Positions 41,732 through 51,751 of a DNA stretch of 64,000 nt are shown here, piece by piece. The stretch comes from Bin87 sp965232895. GTDB taxonomy: Bacteria > Chloroflexota > Dehalococcoidia > Lucifugimonadales > UBA3495. The translations under genes were made by a program, and so were the position numbers. The stretch covers positions 496,001-560,000 of the forward strand of contig OZ247430.1 of assembly GCA_965232895.1 (NCBI GenBank), given 5' to 3'. The stretch's first letter is position 1; each line of letters begins with the position of its first letter. The notes under the pieces were generated by a model, which saw only the letters and a program-made list of their open reading frames with translations, did not search any database and was not told the origin of the DNA.

Positions 41732-42766
41732 ATGACTACCGCAACCGCGGTCAGCGCCGGCCCGATGGAATATTTGAAAACCATCGGCGTGACGACCAAT
41801 CAGAGCGGTCGAGGGTTCATCAACCCGTACGACTGCGCCTTCACCAACGACGGACGCATCATGGTGCTCAACCATGCCGACGCGGCCCGACAGGCTCTGA
41901 TCCGCATTGGCATCCTCAACTGGGACGAGGATTATCTGGGCGAATACAGCAAGGGCACCGGGCGCGGCGAAGGACAGTGGACGCTGCCTATTGGCATGAC
42001 AATCAGCGCCGACCAACACATCCACGTCACGGACGAGCACCTGCACCGCGTAACCGTGTTCAACACCGACGGCGATTTCGTCAGGATGTGGGGAGAAAAG
42101 GGTGACGCGGCCGGACAGTTGAACGGTCCGGCGGGCATAGCCGTAGCTGCTGACGGAACCGTGTACGTGGCCGAGCAGTACAACCACCGGGTGCAGGTAT
42201 TTACCTCCGAAGGCAATGCGATTACCACCTGGGGCGAGTACGGCGACGGGACCGGTCAATTCAACATGCCCTGGGGTTTGACTTTGGACCGCGCCGGCAA
42301 CGTGTACGTGGCGGACTGGCGCAACGACCGGGTTCAGAAGTTCACCGGGGACGGGCAGCACCTGGCCACCTATGGATCTTCCGGGACCGCAGACGGGCAG
42401 TTCAGCCGGCCTTCGGCGGTTGCAGTGGACTCAGAGGGTTACATTTACGTGGCCGACTGGGGCAACGAGAGGATCCAGTTGCTGGATTCAGACGGTCACT
42501 TCGTACAGTCGCTGCGGGGACAGGCCACGCTGTCAAAATGGGCGCAGGACTTCATGTCGGTCAACCCCGACGAGTACAACACGCGCCAGATCGCCAACCT
42601 GGTGCCGGATCTGCCGGACCACCTGGACACGCCCTACCTGGTTTCCGCGCAAACCGAGCCCTACTTCTGGGGGCCGGTGTCTCTCCGGCTGGACCACGAG
42701 GAAAGACTGTTTGTGGTCGAGGCGAATCGGCACCGTATCCAGATATACCAGCGCCGGAAGGACTGA
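41732..42766 (+). CDS. NHL-repeat six-bladed beta-propeller protein
   Basis: 344 residues with successive NHL blades: GQWTLPIGMTISADQHIHVT, QLNGPAGIAVAADGTVYVAE, QFNMPWGLTLDRAGNVYVAD and QFSRPSAVAVDSEGYIYVAD. Each is followed by an NxRVQxF strand. No signal peptide is obvious. Relatives include peptidyl-glycine lyase-like and scaffold proteins; substrate unknown. Start ATG with AGAGGAG upstream. Eight bases separate it from glcD. Confidence 0.88.
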   Translation: MTTATAVSAGPMEYLKTIGVTTNQSGRGFINPYDCAFTNDGRIMVLNHADAARQALIRIGILNWDEDYLGEYSKGTGRGEGQWTLPIGMTISADQHIHVTDEHLHRVTVFNTDGDFVRMWGEKGDAAGQLNGPAGIAVAADGTVYVAEQYNHRVQVFTSEGNAITTWGEYGDGTGQFNMPWGLTLDRAGNVYVADWRNDRVQKFTGDGQHLATYGSSGTADGQFSRPSAVAVDSEGYIYVADWGNERIQLLDSDGHFVQSLRGQATLSKWAQDFMSVNPDEYNTRQIANLVPDLPDHLDTPYLVSAQTEPYFWGPVSLRLDHEERLFVVEANRHRIQIYQRRKD

Positions 42767-42773
42767 CCGGACC

Positions 42774-44207
42774 TTGACCGGCAGCGACCTTCTGGCAAGC
42801 ATTCGTGCCGTCGTCGGTGACGATTATGTAATCGCGCACCGCGAAGACCTGCTGGTCTACGAATACGACGGTTCTGTTGACCGCTCAATGCCCCGGGCGG
42901 TCGTTTTGCCGGCTGACACCGGCGAGGTCAGCCGAGTGATGGCGCTGGCCTACGAGGCCGGCGTAATTGTGGTCGGCCGCGGCAGCGGGACCGGCCTGAG
43001 CGGCGGCGCGATTACGCCGCCGGAAGGGTTGCAGATCGCCTTCCCGCGCATGGACCGTATCCTCGACGTCGATACGGTGAACCGCACGGCCCTGGTGGAA
43101 CCCGGGGTGATCAACCTGGACCTGGACAACCACGTGCGACGGTTCGGGATGCGTTACGCGCCGGATCCGTCGAGCCAGCGGGCGTGCAGCCTGGGAGGGA
43201 ACATCGCCGAGAATGCCGGCGGCCCGCACTGCCTCGCTTACGGCGCGACCACCAACCATGTCATCGGGATGGAGGTGGTGCTGGAAGACGGCGAGATCGT
43301 GCATCTTGGAAGCATGGCGCAGGAGGCGGCCGGATACGACCTGCGGGGCGCATTCGTCGGCTCCGAAGGCACCTTTGGCATCACGACTAAGATCCTGGTC
43401 AGACTCTTGCCGTTGCCGGAGACGGTGCGCACCTTCCTCGGCATTTTCCCCGACATCGATTCGGCGTGCACCGCGGTGTCGGCGGTGATCGGCCACGGCA
43501 TCGTGCCAGCGGCCCTGGAGATGATCGACGCGCTGAGCATCAAAGCGGTGCAGAACGTGACCGACGCCGGGTATCCGAACGACGCCGGGGCGGTGCTGCT
43601 GATCGAACTGGAAGGCCTGAACGAAGAGGTGGACGAGGTCAGCGGGGAGGTGGAAGCCGCGCTGTGGGATACGGGCGCAGCCGACGTCAGGGTCGCCGAG
43701 GACGACGCGGAACGAGAGCGTCTCTGGGTGGGTCGGAAGACGGCGTTCGGCGCTTTCGGAACCATCGCACCGAACTACTATCTGGTCGATGGGGTGGTGC
43801 CGCGGACCCGACTGACCCAGATGCTGCGCAAGGTCACCGAGGTGAGCGAACGCTACGGCATCACCATTGCCAACGTGTTCCACGCCGGCGACGGGAACCT
43901 GCATCCGTGCATGTTGTTCGACGCCCGCGAGCCCGGTGTTATGGAAAGCGCGATGGCTGCCGCCGCGGAACTCATGGAAGAATGCGCGCTGCTGGGCGGC
44001 ACTCTGAGCGGCGAGCATGGCATCGGGCTCGAAAAGAAAGAGTTCATGCCCCTGGTCTACACGGATGCGGACATGGAAGCGATGCAGCGCGTGCGTGAAG
44101 CATTCGCTCCGAAAAACCGGCTGAATCCCGGCAAGATCTTCCCCGATGGGAGCTACTGGCGGCCGTCAGCACACCCGGCGGCTCATACCGCCGGGATGTA
44201 TGTCTGA
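42774..44207 (+). CDS. glcD: Glycolate oxidase, FAD-linked subunit GlcD
   Basis: Oxidises glycolate (or a related 2-hydroxy acid such as lactate) to glyoxylate. 477 residues. FAD-binding PCMH domain: VGRGSGTGLSGGAITPPEGL, GGNIAENAGGPHCLAYGATT and DLRGAFVGSEGTFGITTKIL. C-terminal cap: ANVFHAGDGNLHPCMLFDAR and LSGEHGIGLEKKEFMPLVYT. The TTG start at 42774 matches the beginning of homology. First of a glcD-glcE-glcF run. Confidence 0.94.
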   Translation: MTGSDLLASIRAVVGDDYVIAHREDLLVYEYDGSVDRSMPRAVVLPADTGEVSRVMALAYEAGVIVVGRGSGTGLSGGAITPPEGLQIAFPRMDRILDVDTVNRTALVEPGVINLDLDNHVRRFGMRYAPDPSSQRACSLGGNIAENAGGPHCLAYGATTNHVIGMEVVLEDGEIVHLGSMAQEAAGYDLRGAFVGSEGTFGITTKILVRLLPLPETVRTFLGIFPDIDSACTAVSAVIGHGIVPAALEMIDALSIKAVQNVTDAGYPNDAGAVLLIELEGLNEEVDEVSGEVEAALWDTGAADVRVAEDDAERERLWVGRKTAFGAFGTIAPNYYLVDGVVPRTRLTQMLRKVTEVSERYGITIANVFHAGDGNLHPCMLFDAREPGVMESAMAAAAELMEECALLGGTLSGEHGIGLEKKEFMPLVYTDADMEAMQRVREAFAPKNRLNPGKIFPDGSYWRPSAHPAAHTAGMYV

Positions 44208-44252
44208 AGCCTGTCGCGGTGGTTGCGGGTGTCCGCTCCACCCCCGTTCGGC

Positions 44253-45587
44253 ATGACAACTACACCGCCCATCGCTCAACAACTCGAGGAGTTGATTGGT
44301 CGGGAGGCGGTCTATAGCCCGGTCAATCTCAGTGACTATGCCATCGGGCCGCTGGTGCCGGTGGCTGCGGTTAAACCGGCCAACGCCGATGAGGTCGCCG
44401 CGGTGATGGCCTGGGCGCATCGCGCCGGCATAGCCGTGTATCCGTCGGGCGGGCGCACACTTGCGCAACTGGGCAATACGCCGACACGTCCGGGCATTGC
44501 GCTTGACCTGACCGGAATGAACCGATTGGTGGACTTCCAGCCGGCCGACCTGACCGTGATCGTTGAAGCCGGCGTGACCGTCGCGCAACTGGATGCAGCG
44601 CTGACACAGGACGGTAAACACGTGCCCATCTCAGCGCCGCTGGCTGAACGAGCGACCGTGGGCGGTACCCTCGCGTCTGGGATCAGCGGGCCGGTGCGAT
44701 CGGCATACGGGTTGCCCAGGGATTGGCTGATCGGGGTCAGCGTGGTTGGAGCGGACGGATCTCAGACCAAGGCGGGCGGCAAGGTGGTGAAAAACGTCAC
44801 CGGATACGATCTCAACCGCCTGTACACCGGGTCCCTGGGGACCCTGGCAGTGATTACCGAAGCCACGTTCAAGCTGGCTCCGGCGCCGACGGAATGGGCA
44901 GTTATCCTGGCCTCGTTTGACGGAGCCGACACCGCCGCCAGCGCCGCCCGGAATCTGGAGGCGCAATACTATGCTCCGTTGGGATTGCACATCCTCACCG
45001 GACCGGCGGCGCAACGGCTTGCGCCATCTTTAGCTGGCGATGCGCTGGCCATCGCGGTCTCAGGCGGGCGTCCAACGTCCATGAGGCGCAGAGTTGAGGA
45101 CACCGTCGGGCTATGGACTTCGGTTGCCGAAACGGTCCACGTCGCCAGAGCGGACGAAGCTGACAGCCTGATCCGTGCCCTGACCGACCTTCCGGCCGAC
45201 TCCGATGCGCCACCCTCGATGTGCGTCCGGATCAACGCCCAACCCTCGGCCCTGCGGGATGTTCTGGACTTCCGCGGCACTCGGCTGGGCAACCTGGAGC
45301 TGCCGTCGATTGTCGCGGACGTCGGATTCGGCGGCGGTCGCCTGCTCTGGTGGGATGAATTGACGGACGCAGAACCGGCGCGGGTGGCCAACGGACTCAA
45401 GGACATTCAATCCGCGGCTTTATCACTGGGTGGGGGAGCCATAGTGGAACGGTGTCCCGATGCCGTCAAGGGGATGATCGATGTTTGGGGGGAGCAGCCC
45501 TCGGGCATGGAAATCATGCGCCGTTTGAAGCGGCAATTTGATCCCCAAAACATCTTGAACCCCGGTCGCTTCGTTGGAGGACTGTGA
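44253..45587 (+). CDS. glcE: Glycolate oxidase subunit GlcE (FAD-binding)
   Basis: 444 residues, a diverged second FAD-binding subunit of the GlcDEF complex. VYPSGGRTLAQLGNTPTRPG and VGGTLASGISGPVRSAYGLP are followed by GKVVKNVTGYDLNRLYTGSL, with GTLAVITEATFKLAP next; these are GlcE hallmarks. The end, LKRQFDPQNILNPGRFVGGL, is typical. ATG at 44253 is taken; a TTG ten codons earlier is less likely. Its stop overlaps the glcF ATG. Confidence 0.92.
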   Translation: MTTTPPIAQQLEELIGREAVYSPVNLSDYAIGPLVPVAAVKPANADEVAAVMAWAHRAGIAVYPSGGRTLAQLGNTPTRPGIALDLTGMNRLVDFQPADLTVIVEAGVTVAQLDAALTQDGKHVPISAPLAERATVGGTLASGISGPVRSAYGLPRDWLIGVSVVGADGSQTKAGGKVVKNVTGYDLNRLYTGSLGTLAVITEATFKLAPAPTEWAVILASFDGADTAASAARNLEAQYYAPLGLHILTGPAAQRLAPSLAGDALAIAVSGGRPTSMRRRVEDTVGLWTSVAETVHVARADEADSLIRALTDLPADSDAPPSMCVRINAQPSALRDVLDFRGTRLGNLELPSIVADVGFGGGRLLWWDELTDAEPARVANGLKDIQSAALSLGGGAIVERCPDAVKGMIDVWGEQPSGMEIMRRLKRQFDPQNILNPGRFVGGL

Positions 45588-46999
45588 TGGTCAGCGCACC
45601 GGACCGGCATTCGGACGCCGGTCAGCACATGGGTGGCGGGATCGACGCCGGACACGGTTTTCCGTATGGATTGCCCTTCGAAGGGTCACTGAACGATGGG
45701 CCCGGGTTTGCCGGTTCCGACGCACCGGCCGAGGCGGACCTGTACCGCTGCGTACACTGCGGCCTGTGCTTGAGCGCCTGTCCCACATACGTAGAAACCC
45801 GATTGGAAACCGAGTCGCCGCGGGGACGGATCGCGCTGATGAAGGCGGTGCATGAGGGTCGCACCGGGATCAGCGACCGCCTGGTTTCGCATTGGGAACT
45901 GTGCCTGCAGTGCCGGGCGTGCGAGGCGGTCTGTCCATCGGGAGTGCCCTACGGACGACTCATGGAACATACGCGGGCGCAGGTCCAGGACAACGGCCTG
46001 CAGAGTCCCCAATTAGGCCGGCTATCGCGACTGTTTCTGAAAGCCGCGCTGCCCCACAATCGAAGACTGCGCCTGGCCGGACACCTGATGCGTCTATACC
46101 AGCGATCCGGGATGCAGCGGCTGGTCCGCAAGTCCCGACTGCTCGGACTAATGCCAGGCGATCTCGCCGCAATGGAAGCGCAAATGCCGGTCATGGGACA
46201 GCAGTTTTTCGGACGTCGTAGTCAGGTGTTCCCAGCGCGCGGCGAGAAGCGGATGACCGTGGGTCTGTTGTCCGGATGCGTCATGCCGCTGATGCAGGGC
46301 GACGCGATGCGCGCCGCGGTGCGGGTGTTGCAACGGAATGGGTGCGACGTCGCCGTGCCGCCAAGCCAGGGATGCTGTGGCGCGCTGAACCTGCACGCCG
46401 GTGATCTGGAGCTGGGCCGGCAGTTGGCCAGGCGGAACATCGACGCATTCAAGCAGGCCGGCGTGGACGTGATCGTCACAGCGTCGGCCGGGTGCGGTTC
46501 GTCGATGAAGGAGTACGGTGATCTGCTTCGCGACGATCCGGAATACGCTGAAGCAGCGCGTGAGTTTGCTCGCAACACGCGGGATATCACCGAGTTTCTG
46601 GCCGGATTGCCTCTGGATCCTCCAAGCGCACAGTTGCCCTGGCGCGTCACCATGCAAGACCCGTGCCACCTGGCGCACGCCCAGCGGATTACCGAGGCGC
46701 CCCGGCAAGTTCTGAAGAGCATACCCGGTTTGGAGTTGGTGGAGATGGCGGAGTCTTCGCTGTGCTGTGGCTCGGCCGGGTTCTACTCCCTGATTCAGAG
46801 GGACATGTCGCGCCGGCTACAGCGGCGCAAGATCGGCAACGCCGCGGCCACGGGAGCCGAGGTCATCGCCTCCGCGAACCCGGGGTGCATCAGCCAGCTG
46901 GAGCAGGGATTGCAGAATGCCGGCGCCGAGGTGCGGGTAATGCACGTGGTCGAGATATTGGACGCGGCCTATCAGGGTGATAATCCGCCAAGCCGATAA
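45587..46999 (+). CDS. glcF: Glycolate oxidase iron-sulfur subunit GlcF
   Basis: 470 residues. Two [4Fe-4S] motifs: CVHCGLCLSACP (Cys55, 58, 61, 65) and CLQCRACEAVCP (106, 109, 112, 116). Two CCG domains follow: GCVMPLMQGDAMRAAVRVLQ with SQGCCGALNLHAGD, and QDPCHLAHAQRITEAPRQVL with SSLCCGSAGFYSL. It passes electrons from GlcDE towards the membrane quinone pool. GGAGG sits 6 nt before the ATG, which overlaps the glcE stop as TGATG. Confidence 0.95.
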   Translation: MVSAPDRHSDAGQHMGGGIDAGHGFPYGLPFEGSLNDGPGFAGSDAPAEADLYRCVHCGLCLSACPTYVETRLETESPRGRIALMKAVHEGRTGISDRLVSHWELCLQCRACEAVCPSGVPYGRLMEHTRAQVQDNGLQSPQLGRLSRLFLKAALPHNRRLRLAGHLMRLYQRSGMQRLVRKSRLLGLMPGDLAAMEAQMPVMGQQFFGRRSQVFPARGEKRMTVGLLSGCVMPLMQGDAMRAAVRVLQRNGCDVAVPPSQGCCGALNLHAGDLELGRQLARRNIDAFKQAGVDVIVTASAGCGSSMKEYGDLLRDDPEYAEAAREFARNTRDITEFLAGLPLDPPSAQLPWRVTMQDPCHLAHAQRITEAPRQVLKSIPGLELVEMAESSLCCGSAGFYSLIQRDMSRRLQRRKIGNAAATGAEVIASANPGCISQLEQGLQNAGAEVRVMHVVEILDAAYQGDNPPSR

Positions 47000-47029
47000 C
47001 GTTCCCGGTCCAATACGAACACCTGGTCA

Positions 47030-47116
47030 TCATATCTGGTGAGGGCGCTCACTATACCCGGCCAGCAAAATTGTTGCGGCGATAGATGCCAGCACGATCT
47101 TCTTCCGGCTGCTCAT
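47030..47116 (-). CDS. Tiny ORF resembling a signal/lipoprotein leader (28 aa)
   Basis: Minus-strand ATG at 47116 opens MSSRKKIVLASIAATILLAG, then YSERPHQI and stop. The basic start and hydrophobic run look like a secretion signal, and LLAGYS is one base change from a lipobox LLAGCS. It may be the remnant of a lost lipoprotein gene, a microprotein, or chance. Confidence 0.25.
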   Translation of the reverse strand: MSSRKKIVLASIAATILLAGYSERPHQI

Positions 47117-47153
47117 CACAAACGCCCCACAGTTCAAGATCGGCTATACAATC

Positions 47154-47512
47154 CTAAATCAGCGATGCCAGCGGTTCCAGCTTGTCCAGGAATCGCTGCA
47201 CATCATCCAAGCCGCTTGCCACGTTCTCAGCGTTATCCCAATCCTCGTAAAAGTTAACGTGGAGGGCGCTGGCGACGTGAAACAGCCGGCGGATTTCGGC
47301 GTCGCCTGTCTCTGAAACCAGCAGAGAGACAGCGTCAAAAGCGCGGCGTGGCTCCGGTGTTCCCAACCGCGCTGTTCCGCTACCGACTTAACAATCTGGG
47401 CCGCGGCTCCCCAGCCTTTTTCTGAAGATTGGCGCACGTCGCCGCGGCCTAGTTCTTCCCGGCTTTGCGCCAGCAGGCGCCTGCTTGCGGCCTGGTAGTT
47501 CTGAGCGACCAT
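47154..47512 (-). pseudogene. Frameshifted HEPN/PaREP1-like small protein
   Basis: Two overlapping minus-strand frames together make one protein. The first gives MVAQNYQAASRRLLAQSREE with EKGWGAAAQIVKSVAEQRGW and EHRSHAAL, ending near 47340. The second resumes FDAVSLLVSETGDAEIRRLF, then VASALHVNFYEDWDNAENVA and DVQRFLDKLEPLASLI. The break falls in a run of four T where one base seems lost. The intact form would be about 117 residues and helical, like PaREP1/HEPN proteins. A real mutation and an assembly error look the same here. Confidence 0.65.
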
Positions 47513-47574
47513 AGTTTCACCTGTCCTGGAATGATTCCATGATGCCAGATTGGATGAAACCGGCCGGGCAGGAA

Positions 47575-48780
47575 TCAGTCTGGGCTGCCGTTGTGCATCG
47601 CGAAGCTGCGTTGGGCCGCCGCTACGCTGGCTCCGTACGCAACCTCGTAATCCATGTCGCCGAGGATGACCTCAAGGGCCGACAGGAGTGACAGCACGCT
47701 GGTTTCGCGGGCGCCGTTGCCCATCATGCCGACGCGCCAGACCCGGCCGCGAAACTCGCCCAAGCCTCCACTGACCTCGATGTCGAATTCGTTCAGCAGC
47801 CGAGCACGCACCTCCGCTTCGTTGACACCCTCGGGTGCGTTGACCACGGTTATGGGGTTCAGCTGATAGTTGGGATCGGTGGCCAGGTCCAGGCCCATGG
47901 CGGTCAGGCCAGCGCGCAAACCGCCGGCAACCCGGGCGTGGCGGTCATGCTGTTCGTCGAGGCCCTCCTCCATCATCATCCGGAGGGACTCGCGCATGGC
48001 GTAGATCATGGTGATGGGGCTGGTGTGATGGTAAACGCGCTGGGTTTCGTTCCAATACTCTGCGACGCCCTGCAGGTTGAAGTAGAAACTCTCCACGGTG
48101 CTATCGCGCTTGTCGATCACGCTCATCGCCCGCTCGCCGAAGCTGATGGGAGCCAGGCCCGGAGGGGCGCCGAGGCATTTCTGACTGGCGCTGTAGCAGA
48201 CGTCGATATCCCAATCGTCGACCTGGACGTTGTGGCTTCCCAGGGAGGTCACCGCGTCGGCGACGACCAGGGCGCCGTGGCGGTGGGTCAAGTCGATGGC
48301 GTCCTGTAGCGGGGTGATTGCTCCGGTGGACGTTTCCGCATGAACCAGCCCGACCATCTTGGTCCCTGGGTTGGCGTTGAGGGCATCTTCGAGAGCGTTG
48401 AGATCGGCCGGCTTGCCCCACGGAGAATCAACCATGATCGTATTGGCGCCGCACCGCTGGGCGATGTCGGCGAGACGAACTCCGAAATAACCGTTCCGGC
48501 AGACAATGGCCGTGTCGCCGCGTTCCAGCACGTTGACGCACGCGGTTTCCATCGCGCCGGTGCCGGTGGCGGATATGGGCATGGTCACTTGATTGCGGGT
48601 GTGGAACACCTGGCGCAGCATCTCGCAGACTTCGTCCATGACCTGAAAGAACACCGGGTCCAGGTGTCCCACCACGGGCTGGGTCATGGCCCGAAGCACG
48701 CGTGGATGGACGGTGCAGGGTCCCGCGCCCAAAAGCAGTCGGTTCGGCGCTTCGAATTCGTCTCGATATGATTCGGTCAC
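47575..48780 (-). CDS. Alanine/serine-glyoxylate aminotransferase family protein
   Basis: PLP enzyme that aminates glyoxylate to glycine. 401 residues. LLLGAGPCTVHPRVLRAM, SATGTGAMETACVNVLERGD, HAETSTGAITPLQD, VVADAVTSLGSHNVQVDDWD and the PLP lysine in CYSASQKCLGAPPGLAPIS (Lys201) identify the class V group. GTG start with GGGGAG upstream. It lies close to glcDEF, whose product is glyoxylate, so the two could form a glycolate salvage route; they are on opposite strands and so not one operon. Confidence 0.92.
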   Translation of the reverse strand: MTESYRDEFEAPNRLLLGAGPCTVHPRVLRAMTQPVVGHLDPVFFQVMDEVCEMLRQVFHTRNQVTMPISATGTGAMETACVNVLERGDTAIVCRNGYFGVRLADIAQRCGANTIMVDSPWGKPADLNALEDALNANPGTKMVGLVHAETSTGAITPLQDAIDLTHRHGALVVADAVTSLGSHNVQVDDWDIDVCYSASQKCLGAPPGLAPISFGERAMSVIDKRDSTVESFYFNLQGVAEYWNETQRVYHHTSPITMIYAMRESLRMMMEEGLDEQHDRHARVAGGLRAGLTAMGLDLATDPNYQLNPITVVNAPEGVNEAEVRARLLNEFDIEVSGGLGEFRGRVWRVGMMGNGARETSVLSLLSALEVILGDMDYEVAYGASVAAAQRSFAMHNGSPD

Positions 48781-48827
48781 GATGGTCTCCCCTTCGAATA
48801 AACAGGCCGGAATACGACGGGTCGCCT

Positions 48828-49625
48828 CTAGACTACGGCCGACGCGCCGCCGTCGATGTTGATCGCAACGCCGGTGAGGTAGCTGGCCCGGTCGGAAGCC
48901 AGGAAGGCGATAACGTCGCCAGCCTCGGAACCCTCGCCGACGCGGCCCAGAGGCACGCCGCGACCGGCGGCCAACTGCGCGTAGAAGTCGTCCGGGTCCA
49001 GATCGGGCTCATTCACAATGCGAGCATCGTAGCGGCGTTGGTGCTGGCCGCTCTTGATGAGGCCGATGCACACGGTGTTGACCAGGATGTTGTCGCTGGC
49101 CAGATCCTTGGACAGGCCCTTGGTGATGGCAATGCCGGCGGCGCGAGATATGGAGGTGGGCATGGAGTTGGCGCCCGGGGTCCGGCCGCCCAGGTTGGTG
49201 ACGTTGATGATGCGACCGCCACCGACCTTGCGCATTTCGGGAATGGATGCCCGGATGAGACGAACCGCGCCCCACACCTTGAGCTCGAAGTCGATTTCCC
49301 AGTCGTCATCGCTGACGTCTTCAAAGCCCTTGGCCATGGAGGTGCCGGCGTTGTTCACCAGGATGTCGACGCGACCGTACCGTTCGACGGCGGTGTTCAC
49401 CACACGCGCGGCGGTCCCCTTGTCGGTGACGTCCGCGGACAGGGGAAGCACTTCTCCCTCAGTGGCGGTGCGGATCTCGTCGGCCGCCGCATCCAGAACG
49501 TCCTGTCGGCGCGCCACGATAATTACGTTGGCTCCTTCGCCGGCCATTCGTTCGGCCGCTGCTTTCCCGATGCCTTCGCTGCCGCCGGTGACAATGGCTA
49601 CCTTGCCGTCCAGTCCCATCTCCAT
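48828..49625 (-). CDS. Short-chain dehydrogenase/reductase-fold protein with altered active site
   Basis: 265 residues. Cofactor motif VAIVTGGSEGIGKAAAERMA (GxxxGxG) and DILVNNAGTSMAKGFEDVSD (NNAG) are intact. The catalytic segment reads GRIINVTNLGGRTPGANS then MPTSISRAAGIAITKGLSKD. Where SDRs have YxxxK there is TSISR: Tyr is Thr and Lys is Arg. Either catalysis uses other residues or the protein only binds. AAGGAGG lies before the ATG at 49625. Confidence 0.88.
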   Translation of the reverse strand: MEMGLDGKVAIVTGGSEGIGKAAAERMAGEGANVIIVARRQDVLDAAADEIRTATEGEVLPLSADVTDKGTAARVVNTAVERYGRVDILVNNAGTSMAKGFEDVSDDDWEIDFELKVWGAVRLIRASIPEMRKVGGGRIINVTNLGGRTPGANSMPTSISRAAGIAITKGLSKDLASDNILVNTVCIGLIKSGQHQRRYDARIVNEPDLDPDDFYAQLAAGRGVPLGRVGEGSEAGDVIAFLASDRASYLTGVAINIDGGASAVV

Positions 49626-49725
49626 GGCTCGCCTCCTTAGCGTTTTCGGCCCGAACAACGCGAATAGTTCGGGCGGCAAATTATGTCTGCGGGCGAGGGA
49701 AATTATAGCATAGCGGCCTGATTAT

Positions 49726-50523
49726 TTAGCGGGCCGGCGGCCCAGACAAGCCCCACGAGCCAGCGTCGTCACAGGTGGAAAGCATATCTTCCAGGGCGTC
49801 AGCTTCGGATGAGGTGACCGTCAAGTCCCACTGCTCTTTGACGGTGATCCAGTCGGCAGCATAACGGCACCAACCGGCGCTTTCGTCGGGTCGCCATTCA
49901 TCGGGCGGCTGCTTGCCCTTGGATCGGTTGACCGGGGCGCTGGTGGCCTGGAGGCTCGCGGGATCGGTCTGGTCATTGGCGTAGGCGCGTTTGCGTTCCG
50001 GTGACCACCGCCAGCCTCCGGACAGGTGGGCGTGGCCCAGAGGAACGTGGTGGTCGATATCGACATCGGACGCATCGGTGAACACCTCGCCGGTCCACGG
50101 GCCAACCCACTGGCCGGCGATCACGCGGCACTTGTCGCCGTCATCATCGGGGGCAAAGGACACGGGCGCCATGCTCTCGGCGATCAGGACCTCGGCGCGG
50201 GTGTTCTGGCAATCCCGGTCGGCGTCAATCCAATGACGCCAGTCCCGCCGATCATACTCGACGTCGCTGCGACGTGCAGCGACGCGGAGTCCGCGCAGTC
50301 TCACCATCAGCGTTTGCACTTCCGGAGACTCCAGCGAAGCGCCGACCGTAGCGGGTTGATCGGGAGTCGATACCGGCGGGTCCCCATTACTCGCGACGCC
50401 GTCGGCAAACTGCCGCGCAGATTCGATAGTCTCGGTGACTTCGGCGGCACAAGCGGCAACCAGCAACGCGGCCAACACCAGAACCGCGAGGACGGCGACT
50501 GCGGGCGCCCGCAAAGGTGTCAC
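49726..50523 (-). CDS. Exported HNH-family (DUF1524-like) nuclease
   Basis: 265 residues. A signal segment AVAVLAVLVLAALLVAACAA ends in a lipobox-like LVAAC, so it is likely a lipoprotein or secreted. The nuclease core is DVDIDHHVPLGHAHLSGGWR followed by AYANDQTDPASLQATSAPVN and RSKGKQPPDEWRP, the HNH/DUF1524 pattern. The GTG start at 50523 lies 13 nt after the trpB stop, avoiding a long overlap. Probably co-transcribed with trp genes though unrelated in role; it occupies the usual place of trpA. Confidence 0.82.
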   Translation of the reverse strand: MTPLRAPAVAVLAVLVLAALLVAACAAEVTETIESARQFADGVASNGDPPVSTPDQPATVGASLESPEVQTLMVRLRGLRVAARRSDVEYDRRDWRHWIDADRDCQNTRAEVLIAESMAPVSFAPDDDGDKCRVIAGQWVGPWTGEVFTDASDVDIDHHVPLGHAHLSGGWRWSPERKRAYANDQTDPASLQATSAPVNRSKGKQPPDEWRPDESAGWCRYAADWITVKEQWDLTVTSSEADALEDMLSTCDDAGSWGLSGPPAR

Positions 50524-50536
50524 CCCGCAGTAACCG

Positions 50537-51745
<1,209 letters not shown>

Positions 51746-51751
51746 GTCGTT

